A stretch of 5,277 bases of DNA from Salegentibacter sp. (GTDB lineage: Bacteria > Bacteroidota > Bacteroidia > Flavobacteriales > Flavobacteriaceae). Shown here piece by piece: positions 1-5,277 of this stretch (its first letter is position 1; the number at the start of each line of letters is the position of its first letter). Below the pieces are notes generated by a model that saw only the letters and a program-made list of their open reading frames with translations, did not search any database and was not told the DNA's origin. Location: positions 1 through 5,277 of the forward strand of contig JAGXIG010000098.1 of assembly GCA_024635815.1 (NCBI GenBank), in the 5' to 3' direction. The position numbers and the translations under genes are program-made.

Positions 1-440
1 TAAAATTTAAGGATTACCTCATCGGTTTCAGGATTACTTTTAAACAGGGAATAACCTATTACAGCGATAATCCCATTAGGCTTTAAAACTCGTTTTGCTT
101 CTTTATAAAAAGCTTTAAAATTGAACCAGTGAATGGCCTGCGCTACTGTAATAAGATCAAAATAATTATCAGGGAAATCTGTTTTTTCAGCCGGTTGAAC
201 GGAATATTCAATGTTTTCTCGCCTTATCGCATGATCTAATTGCTGATTGCTAATATCGGTAGCCTTTACGTTATCAAAGAATTTTGAGAGTTCTCCAGCA
301 ACCTGACCGTTTCCGGTTCCACAATCCCAGGCGGTTGTAGTTACAGCTAATTTTCCTTTTAAAAATTCATATAACTCCTGTGGATATGTCGGTCTAAATT
401 TAGCATAGGAAGAAGATTGTGTAGAAAAATTATCTTTCAT
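1..440 (-). CDS. Class I SAM-dependent methyltransferase, partial (C-terminus beyond left edge)
   Basis: The reading frame is open from the ATG at 440 to the left edge, giving 146 residues of what is probably a cytoplasmic protein of about 240-250 residues. It transfers a methyl group from S-adenosylmethionine to an acceptor that cannot be named from sequence. The N-terminus has the segment YAKFRPTYP (residues 12-20), typical of small-molecule methyltransferases in the Methyltransf_11 group. Motif I is WDCGTGNGQ (38-46), which binds SAM. The acidic residue after strand 2 is D62 in ATDIS. Motif IV is FDLITVAQAIHWF (94-106), and RVLKPNG (117-123) is the usual post-motif segment. The AIHWF pattern resembles yeast trans-aconitate methyltransferase-like proteins, but the substrate is inferred only weakly. 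An in-frame ATG at 449 would add three residues (MLF); I prefer 440 because MKDNFS fits the family start better. The gene follows the terminator at 480-509, so it is probably transcribed separately from the lipoprotein gene. No good TAnnTTTG box is seen upstream. Confidence 0.87.
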   Translation of the reverse strand, partial: MKDNFSTQSSSYAKFRPTYPQELYEFLKGKLAVTTTAWDCGTGNGQVAGELSKFFDNVKATDISNQQLDHAIRRENIEYSVQPAEKTDFPDNYFDLITVAQAIHWFNFKAFYKEAKRVLKPNGIIAVIGYSLFKSNPETDEVILKF

Positions 441-479
441 AAAAAGCATATTTCAATTAAAAATAAGGAAAATTAAGAC

Positions 480-509
480 AAAAAAGAACCGCCTAAAAAG
501 ACGGTTCCT
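480..509 (-). terminator. Rho-independent terminator of the lipoprotein gene
   Basis: On the minus strand an 8-bp stem (GAACCGTC paired with GGCGGTTC, one T-G wobble) closes a 6-base loop TTTTTA and is followed directly by six Ts. Two further outer pairs (G-T and A-T) can extend the stem into the T-tract. It lies about 31 bases after the stop codon of the lipoprotein gene and 40 bases before the methyltransferase ATG, so it separates the two same-strand genes. On the plus strand the stem is not followed by a clean T-run, so it should act in one direction. Confidence 0.85.
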
Positions 510-540
510 ATAAAATTTTATTTTAAATTTGCTTATTGAT

Positions 541-1203
541 CTACTTCAACGGTATCAGTTTCTGACTATAATCTGACTCATCTACGGCGCCGGGATTTGT
601 ACTCATTGTTCCTTCAGAAGTTGGTGCATCCATTTCCTCCATTACATCGGCTGCATTATGAAAGAAATTACGCAACTTTTCTTTTGCGTCGTCGGCTTGC
701 ATATCTATTTCCTGAAGTTCGGCTTTTAATTCATCTACTTCTTCAGAAAGTTCTTCGTAAGCGTTTTCCTGGAGTTTTTCAAGTGAAGCAATGGCCGTTT
801 GCAATTGCGCGTCCATATTGTCTACAGGTTGGCTTAGGCTATCCCCAATAACTTCAAGCTTTTGGTCGGCCTGCATTCCAAAATCTCTACTTCTCTCTGA
901 AACCGCAGCTGCAAATTTTTGCAAAGCTGTTTCAGGATCAATTTCTTCCTGCATTTCTTCATATTCATCATCTCCATCTACATAAGTAAGATAATCTGCC
1001 ACCGCGTTACTCTCGTAAGCATAATTAGACATAGTATCCTCTTCGACTTCCAGGGTCTGTTCGATTTCTATTTCTGAATCATCAGCTTTTTTACTCCCGT
1101 CGTTACAGGCAAACAATAGTCCTGAAGCCAGAAGCATAAATCCCGTTTTCCTAATAAAATGAGGTGTATTCAGTTTAAATTCCATATTATTTCTCAGTTT
1201 CAT
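541..1203 (-). CDS. Acidic lipoprotein of unknown function with coiled-coil-like region
   Basis: I do not recognise a family for this 220-residue protein. It begins with a type II signal peptide: basic residues (R18, K19), a hydrophobic stretch GFMLLASGLLFA (21-32), and a lipobox-like LFAC with the acylated cysteine at C33. The mature protein should therefore be attached to a membrane of the cell envelope, by inference the outer membrane. Residues 34-95 are very rich in Asp and Glu. Residues about 110-185 are predicted by eye to be helical, with heptad-like spacing of Leu, Ile and Met among Glu, Lys and Gln (for example KLQENAYEELSEEVDELKAE, 143-162), suggesting a coiled coil. The last 25 residues look unstructured. 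The start is uncertain: M1 (1203) or M7 (1185) both leave a good signal peptide, and neither has a strong ribosome binding site. The gene has its own terminator and appears to be transcribed alone. A role in envelope structure or stress is conceivable but not shown by the sequence. Confidence 0.85.
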   Translation of the reverse strand: MKLRNNMEFKLNTPHFIRKTGFMLLASGLLFACNDGSKKADDSEIEIEQTLEVEEDTMSNYAYESNAVADYLTYVDGDDEYEEMQEEIDPETALQKFAAAVSERSRDFGMQADQKLEVIGDSLSQPVDNMDAQLQTAIASLEKLQENAYEELSEEVDELKAELQEIDMQADDAKEKLRNFFHNAADVMEEMDAPTSEGTMSTNPGAVDESDYSQKLIPLK

Positions 1204-1229
1204 TCTTTTCCAGTTTTGGTGGTTCTGAA

Positions 1230-1237
1230 TAAAATTA
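1230..1237 (-). promoter_or_regulatory. Weak -7 box candidate for the lipoprotein gene
   Basis: On the minus strand this reads TAATTTTA, matching the Bacteroidetes -7 box TAnnTTTG at five of six defined positions. It lies 27 bases upstream of the ATG at 1203, a plausible distance. No TTG-type -33 element is visible at the right spacing, and the region is so AT-rich that a chance match is likely. Confidence 0.25.
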
Positions 1238-1252
1238 GAAAATAAATGGAAG

Positions 1253-1262
1253 CTAAGCTTAG
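1253..1262. repeat. Perfect 10-bp palindrome upstream of the lipoprotein gene
   Basis: CTAAGCTTAG is identical to its reverse complement. It lies 50-60 bases upstream of the lipoprotein ATG, just upstream of the weak promoter candidate, where an operator could sit. It is the only GC-containing symmetric element noticed in the spacer 1204-1367. A binding role is a guess. Confidence 0.4.
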
Positions 1263-1367
1263 TACGAATGATAAATTATTTCTAAAAATTTAAATAAAAC
1301 TCTAATTTTAGTTAAATCTGATTTTATAAGTACGAAAAAAGCAAAATTTTCTTAAAAATAATAAGAA

Positions 1368-2462
1368 TTACACATTAAACCTAAAGTGCATTACATCACC
1401 ATCTTTCACGATATATTCTTTTCCTTCAACCCTCATTTTTCCGGCTTCTTTTACCTTAGCTTCGCTTCCAAAATGATCAAAATCCTCATAAGCAATAACT
1501 TCGGCACGAATAAAGCCTTTTTCAAAATCGGTATGGATTACACCTGCGGCTTGTGGCGCGGTAGATCCTACAGGAATTGTCCAGGCGCGTACTTCCTTAA
1601 CTCCTGCAGTAAAGTAAGTTTGAAGATTTAGCAGATTATATGCACCTCGAATAAGTTTTGCAGCTCCGGGTTCTTCCAGCCCAATATCCTGGAGAAACAT
1701 TTGGCGTTCTTCATAATCGTCAAGCTCGGTAATATCGGCTTCAGTTCCCACGGCAAGCACCAGAACCTCGGCCCCTTCATCTTTTACCGATTCCCTAACC
1801 CTATCTACATGAGCGTTGCCGTTTACCGCTGAACCTTCATCTACATTACAAACATACATTACTGGTTTATCGGTAATAAACTGTAATGGTTTTATAAATT
1901 CCTTTCTTTCATCATCCGTAAGATCTAGCGCCCTAATGGATTTTCCGGCTTCCAAACCTTCTTTCACTTTTAGTAGCGCGGCTTCTTCTTTTTGAGCTTC
2001 TTTATTTCCTGTTCTTGAAGCACGTTTCACTTTCTCCAACTTCTTCTCGGCAGTTTCCAGATCTTTTAGCTGAAGTTCCATGTCTATGGTTTCCTTATCC
2101 CGAATTGGATCTATAGAACCATCTACGTGTACAATATTGTCGTTTTCAAAACAACGCAAAACGTGCAGGATCGCGTCGGTTTCCCGAATATTTCCCAAAA
2201 ACTGATTTCCAAGACCCTCACCTTTGCTAGCGCCTTTTACAAGGCCTGCAATATCAACGATCTCAACAGTGGCCGGTTGTACTTTTTCAGGTTTAACCAA
2301 ACTTTCCAATCGCTCCAATCTTGAATCTGGCACATTCACCACTCCAACATTAGGCTCAATGGTACAAAATGGGAAATTCGCACTCTGTGCCTTTGCGTTA
2401 GAAAGACAATTAAAAAGCGTTGATTTTCCTACGTTTGGTAATCCTACAATTCCGGCTTTCAT
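1368..2462 (-). CDS. ychF: Ribosome-associated ATPase YchF (OLA1/Obg family)
   Basis: This encodes a complete 364-residue YchF, the usual length for the family. YchF is a cytoplasmic P-loop ATPase of the TRAFAC/Obg group that binds ribosomes and affects translation and stress responses (family knowledge). Visible motifs: P-loop GLPNVGKS (7-14); [11 protein letters not shown] (30-40), the switch I region typical of Ych[18 protein letters not shown] (70-86), containing G3; and NVDE (206-209) in place of the NKxD of GTPases, which is what gives YchF its preference for ATP. A charged helical coiled-coil insert lies at about 120-180. A C-terminal TGS domain runs from about 281 to 364 (starting near QTYFTAG and ending in [11 protein letters not shown]). 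The start at 2462 gives the family N-terminus MKAGIVG. A longer frame from TTG at 2486 is rejected because that codon overlaps the promoter -7 box. The gene diverges from recQ. No convincing terminator follows; only a weak A/T hairpin near 1338-1354 is seen. Confidence 0.97.
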   Translation of the reverse strand: MKAGIVGLPNVGKSTLFNCLSNAKAQSANFPFCTIEPNVGVVNVPDSRLERLESLVKPEKVQPATVEIVDIAGLVKGASKGEGLGNQFLGNIRETDAILHVLRCFENDNIVHVDGSIDPIRDKETIDMELQLKDLETAEKKLEKVKRASRTGNKEAQKEEAALLKVKEGLEAGKSIRALDLTDDERKEFIKPLQFITDKPVMYVCNVDEGSAVNGNAHVDRVRESVKDEGAEVLVLAVGTEADITELDDYEERQMFLQDIGLEEPGAAKLIRGAYNLLNLQTYFTAGVKEVRAWTIPVGSTAPQAAGVIHTDFEKGFIRAEVIAYEDFDHFGSEAKVKEAGKMRVEGKEYIVKDGDVMHFRFNV

Positions 2463-2483
2463 ATTATATATTTTTTGCGGCTG

Positions 2484-2515
2484 CAAATGTACGTTTTTTC
2501 TATTGTAGCCACTAA
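2484..2515 (-). promoter_or_regulatory. Promoter of ychF (Bacteroidetes type)
   Basis: On the minus strand the -7 box TACATTTG (2491-2484) matches TAnnTTTG at every defined position. The matching -33 element is weak: TTAG at 2515-2512 with a 20-base spacer. Transcription would begin near 2478, giving a leader of about 16 bases before the ATG at 2462. This also rules out translation from the TTG at 2486. Confidence 0.7.
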
Positions 2516-2602
2516 TTCACCATTATTTCTTTTTCATATCGGATTCTTAGTTTGAAATCTTAAAAGAAATAAGTGTTTTCCCATATTTTAAATGCATTCG
2601 GG

Positions 2603-2632
2603 TTTGTGAATTGTCACTTTGCCCTAACTTTG
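2603..2632 (+). promoter_or_regulatory. Promoter of recQ (Bacteroidetes type)
   Basis: A -33 element TTTG (2603-2606) and a perfect -7 box TAACTTTG (2625-2632) are separated by 18 bases, within the range known for Flavobacterium promoters. Only five bases lie between the box and the recQ ATG at 2638, so transcription should start at or within a few bases of the start codon. A second near-match, TCACTTTG at 2614-2621, lies one helical turn upstream. Confidence 0.75.
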
Positions 2633-2637
2633 CAGCT

Positions 2638-4755
2638 ATGGAAAATACCAGGGTTTTACATACGCTTAAAGAATATTTTGGATTTGATAGTTTCAGGCCG
2701 CTTCAAAAAAAGATTATCGATTCAGTTTTTGAAGGCAAAGACAACCTGGTAATTATGCCAACTGGTGGCGGAAAATCAATCTGCTATCAACTTCCTGCAA
2801 TTCTACTTCCCGAAATTACTTTAGTGATTTCCCCGCTTATCGCTTTAATGAAAGATCAGGTTGACGGACTTACCGCAAATGGCGTTCCTGCAGCATTTCT
2901 AAACAGTAGCCAAACCGAAAGCCAGCAACAGGAAATCTTTAAAAAAATCGATTCCAAGGAATTAAAACTGCTTTATGTTGCGCCTGAAAGTTTACAGTTT
3001 GTAGACCGTTTTATGAGCGATGGCAAGATAAGTTTGATTGCTGTAGATGAAGCCCACTGTATTTCTAGCTGGGGCCACGATTTTAGGCCGGCCTATACTC
3101 AATTGGGCTATTTAAAAAACCGCTTCCCCACTACTCCAATGATCGCCCTAACTGCAACGGCCGATAAAGCTACACGGGAAGATATTTGCAAGCAACTGAA
3201 CATTCCCAATGCCGAAAAACACATCGCTTCTTTCGACAGGAAAAATCTTAGCCTTGACGTTCGTCCTGGAATTAAACGCTTTGAACAAATCACTAATTTC
3301 GTAAAAAACCGAAAAAAGGAAAGCGGAATTATTTACTGTCTAAGCAGAAAAAACACCGAAGAAATTGCTGAAAAACTCCAACGCAAAGGTTTTGAAGCTG
3401 AAGCATACCACGCCGGTTTACCGGCAGAGAAACGTATTGAAATTCAGGATAATTTCATTAACGATAATTCAAAGATTATTTGTGCCACTATCGCTTTTGG
3501 GATGGGTATCGATAAATCGAATATTCGGTGGGTAATTCATTATAATATGCCTAAAAACCTGGAAGGCTATTACCAGGAAATTGGCCGTGCCGGGCGGGAT
3601 GGTTTACCCTCAGATACCTTGCTTTTCCATAGTTATGCAGATGTGGTGCAGCTGCAAAAATTCGCTTCAAATTCAGGAAACGAGGAAGTTCAGCTTGCAA
3701 AACTGGACAGGATGAAACAATATTCTGAAGCTTTAAGTTGTCGAAGAAAAATCCTGCTGAGCTATTTTGGGGAATTAAAACAGGAAGATTGTGGTAATTG
3801 CGATATTTGCAAGAATCCGCCGCAGTTTTTTGACGGGACTATTATCGCGCAAAAAGCCCTTTCCTGCATTTTTAGGCTAAAAGAGAACGAACCGATCACT
3901 TTGGTCATAGATGTACTTCGCGGTTCACAGAATGAAGCTGTTTTCAGTAAAAACTATCAGGAAATCAAAACTTTTGGGGTTGGAAAAGATATTTCCTGGC
4001 ACCACTGGCAGCAATATATTATTCAGCTAATCAACCTGGGCTATGTAGAAATCGCATTTCACAGAGGCAATAATTTACAACTCACTGCACTGGCAAAAAA
4101 TGTGCTTTTTGATGGCGAAAAAGTGCAACTCGCTGAAGTTTCCGACCGTAAAAAACTGAAACGCCGTGAGGAAACTCAAATTACAGAAAAAACTTCAGAT
4201 AATTCCCTTTTTGAGAAATTAAGGCAGTTGCGTTTGAAGATTGCGCGTGAAGAAGAAATCCCCGCTTACCTCATTTTTAACGACGCCACTTTAAAAGAAA
4301 TGGAGAAATCCCGCCCAATGACCGATGATGAATTTCTTCAGATAAACGGTGTGGGAAGGCAAAAAATGCAAGATTACGGGTATGAATTCATTAAAGAAAT
4401 AATTGCTTTCAGCAAACAAAAACGAACTACCAAAAAGCGTAAAAAGGCAAATACTTACAAAGCCACTCTTGAATTATTAAACGAAGATTTAAGTCTGGAA
4501 GAAATCGCTAAAAAACGGGAGCTTGCCATAACTACCATTTATTCGCATTTAGCCAAGTTATATGCCGAAAGTGAAGCCGTTGAACCTATGAAATATATTT
4601 CAAAATCTGATTTTAAAGCAGTTGAAAAAGCCAAAACTGAACTTGAGAACCCAGAAGGTTTAAAACCATATTTCGAACATTTTGAAGAAGCGATGGATTA
4701 TGGCACTATAAGGCTGGCACTGGCAGTGTTGGAAAAACAAGAAGCAAAAGTCTAG
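2638..4755 (+). CDS. recQ: ATP-dependent DNA helicase RecQ with C-terminal HTH-like extension
   Basis: This encodes a complete 705-residue RecQ, a 3'-5' superfamily 2 DNA helicase acting in recombination and replication-fork repair. All expected motifs are present: motif 0 FGFDSFRPLQ (14-23), Walker A PTGGGKS (41-47), Walker B DEAH (137-140) followed by the aromatic-rich loop CISSWGHDFRP (141-151), motif III ALTATA (170-175), motif IV IIYCLSR (231-237), motif V ATIAFGMGIDK (283-293), and motif VI YYQEIGRAGRDG (311-322) with the arginine finger. Four zinc cysteines (C368, C385, C388, C391) have the canonical CX16CX2CX2C spacing. An RQC winged helix follows (about 400-500), then an HRDC domain (about 524-592) and a Lys/Arg-rich linker (593-603). 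Residues about 606-700 resemble the HTH_40 type domain found at the end of some Bacteroidetes and Firmicutes RecQ proteins; E. coli RecQ (about 609 residues) lacks it. The ATG at 2638 is chosen over the in-frame TTG at 2611, which lies upstream of the -7 box. The stop codon overlaps the stop of the convergent truA gene. Confidence 0.97.
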   Translation: MENTRVLHTLKEYFGFDSFRPLQKKIIDSVFEGKDNLVIMPTGGGKSICYQLPAILLPEITLVISPLIALMKDQVDGLTANGVPAAFLNSSQTESQQQEIFKKIDSKELKLLYVAPESLQFVDRFMSDGKISLIAVDEAHCISSWGHDFRPAYTQLGYLKNRFPTTPMIALTATADKATREDICKQLNIPNAEKHIASFDRKNLSLDVRPGIKRFEQITNFVKNRKKESGIIYCLSRKNTEEIAEKLQRKGFEAEAYHAGLPAEKRIEIQDNFINDNSKIICATIAFGMGIDKSNIRWVIHYNMPKNLEGYYQEIGRAGRDGLPSDTLLFHSYADVVQLQKFASNSGNEEVQLAKLDRMKQYSEALSCRRKILLSYFGELKQEDCGNCDICKNPPQFFDGTIIAQKALSCIFRLKENEPITLVIDVLRGSQNEAVFSKNYQEIKTFGVGKDISWHHWQQYIIQLINLGYVEIAFHRGNNLQLTALAKNVLFDGEKVQLAEVSDRKKLKRREETQITEKTSDNSLFEKLRQLRLKIAREEEIPAYLIFNDATLKEMEKSRPMTDDEFLQINGVGRQKMQDYGYEFIKEIIAFSKQKRTTKKRKKANTYKATLELLNEDLSLEEIAKKRELAITTIYSHLAKLYAESEAVEPMKYISKSDFKAVEKAKTELENPEGLKPYFEHFEEAMDYGTIRLALAVLEKQEAKV

Positions 4756-5277
4756 AAGTCTTCGAGCCCAATTTTATTTAAAAGCAATCCGGAAGCCGGC
4801 ACAATATAATCCATCTGCATTTCTACGCCGTGTTTTAGGCTGTTTTCCAGATCTTCCAGACTTAGTTCCCCTCTACCAAGTTGCAACAAAGCCCCCATCA
4901 TTAACCTAACCTGGTGCCTTAAAAATCCGGCGCTGTGGATATTAAAAATATAAGATTGCTTCGGAAAAAAACTGGCGGTGATTTCGGTGTTCTCAATTAA
5001 TTCAGATTTTACGATCTCGCGTTCAAAGGTGCTATTTTCTGAAACCCGAACGCAATAATTTCTAAACTGGTGTTTTCCTTCAAAAAGTTTGGCTCCTTTT
5101 TTCATCAATTCGACATCAAGATCAAACTGAAAATTGGCCATTAAGGGCGCACAAAAGGGATGATTTTTTTCTCCAAAACTAAATAGGTAAGCATATTCCT
5201 TAAGTTTTGGATGCTGAATTATATTGAATTTCGCATCAACTTCAGTAATAGAAACCGCCCTAATATCCTGGGGTAAA
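4752..5277 (-). CDS. truA: tRNA pseudouridine synthase, TruA family, partial (N-terminus beyond right edge)
   Basis: The frame is open from the right edge to the TAG at 4754-4752, giving the last 174 residues; about 70-90 N-terminal residues are missing. The apparent ATG at 5141 is internal: the upstream frame continues without a stop and encodes family sequence such as LPQDIRAVSITEVDAKFNI, matching the LPxDI segment of TruA. TruA enzymes convert uridine to pseudouridine at positions 38-40 of the tRNA anticodon arm. The catalytic aspartate lies in the missing N-terminal half, so activity cannot be checked here. Two conserved C-terminal segments are visible: LFEGKHQFRNYC (about 5052-5087) and GFLRHQVRLMMGALLQLGRG (about 4869-4928). 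The HxFRNYC and FLxHQVRxMM forms look closer to eukaryotic Pus3/Deg1 than to classical bacterial TruA, so this may be a second TruA-type paralogue and the symbol should be read as family-level. The gene converges on recQ with a 4-base overlap. Confidence 0.9.
   Translation of the reverse strand, partial: LPQDIRAVSITEVDAKFNIIQHPKLKEYAYLFSFGEKNHPFCAPLMANFQFDLDVELMKKGAKLFEGKHQFRNYCVRVSENSTFEREIVKSELIENTEITASFFPKQSYIFNIHSAGFLRHQVRLMMGALLQLGRGELSLEDLENSLKHGVEMQMDYIVPASGLLLNKIGLEDF

Noticed and set aside
468..475. Possible -7 box (TAATTTTC, minus strand) for the methyltransferase gene
   Set aside because: It lacks the final G of the TAnnTTTG box and has no -33 element at suitable spacing; the AT-rich context makes it unreliable.
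597..985. Plus-strand open frames (597-851, 791-985) opposite the lipoprotein gene
   Set aside because: They are antisense shadows with no recognisable domain, promoter or ribosome binding site; the minus-strand frame has a signal peptide and terminator.
1338..1354. Possible terminator for ychF (A/T hairpin followed by Ts on the minus strand)
   Set aside because: The stem is nearly all A-T pairs and imperfect, in a region where such hairpins arise by chance; too weak to list as a feature.
2463..2486. N-terminal extension of YchF starting at TTG 2486 (adds eight residues)
   Set aside because: The TTG is part of the -7 promoter box TACATTTG, so it would not be in the mRNA; MKAGIVG at 2462 is the family start.
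1386..2508. Plus-strand open frames (1386-1631, 2127-2324, 2224-2508) opposite ychF
   Set aside because: They lie antisense to a strongly conserved gene and encode nothing recognisable.
2611..2637. N-terminal extension of RecQ starting at TTG 2611 (adds nine residues)
   Set aside because: It lies upstream of and across the -7 box TAACTTTG; the ATG at 2638 gives the normal RecQ N-terminus.
3108..3293. Minus-strand open frame of 61 residues inside recQ
   Set aside because: It is antisense to the conserved helicase core and has no protein-like features.
4752..5141. TruA as a short complete 129-residue protein starting at ATG 5141
   Set aside because: The frame stays open to the right edge and the upstream residues match TruA family sequence, so this ATG is internal and the gene is cut by the window.

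Overview
The window looks like ordinary chromosomal DNA from a member of the Bacteroidetes, most likely the Flavobacteriia. This is inferred from the low GC content, the lysine- and glutamate-rich proteins, the lack of strong Shine-Dalgarno sequences, and two good matches to the Bacteroidetes -7 promoter box TAnnTTTG. One lies upstream of ychF and one upstream of recQ. No rRNA, tRNA, CRISPR array, insertion sequence or phage gene was seen.

Layout from left to right: (1) 1-440, minus strand, the N-terminal part of a class I SAM-dependent methyltransferase that runs off the left edge. (2) 480-509, a hairpin and T-tract terminator serving the next gene. (3) 541-1203, minus strand, an unrecognised acidic lipoprotein with a coiled-coil-like middle. 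(4) 1204-1367, a short AT-rich spacer holding a perfect 10-bp palindrome and a weak promoter candidate. (5) 1368-2462, minus strand, ychF, the ribosome-associated Obg-family ATPase. (6) 2463-2637, a divergent promoter region between ychF and recQ. (7) 2638-4755, plus strand, a full-length RecQ helicase with an extra C-terminal helix-turn-helix-like domain. (8) 4752-5277, minus strand, the C-terminal two-thirds of a TruA-family tRNA pseudouridine synthase that runs off the right edge.

The genes do not form a pathway. They are housekeeping functions (translation-linked ATPase, DNA repair helicase, tRNA modification) next to two accessory genes (methyltransferase and lipoprotein). The more interesting points are small-scale. 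The recQ promoter sits so close to its ATG that the mRNA may be leaderless. The recQ and truA stop codons interlock in one CTAG palindrome with no room for a terminator. The truA product carries motifs that look more like eukaryotic Pus3 than classical bacterial TruA. The lipoprotein belongs to no family I recognise. I found no convincing new multi-gene system.
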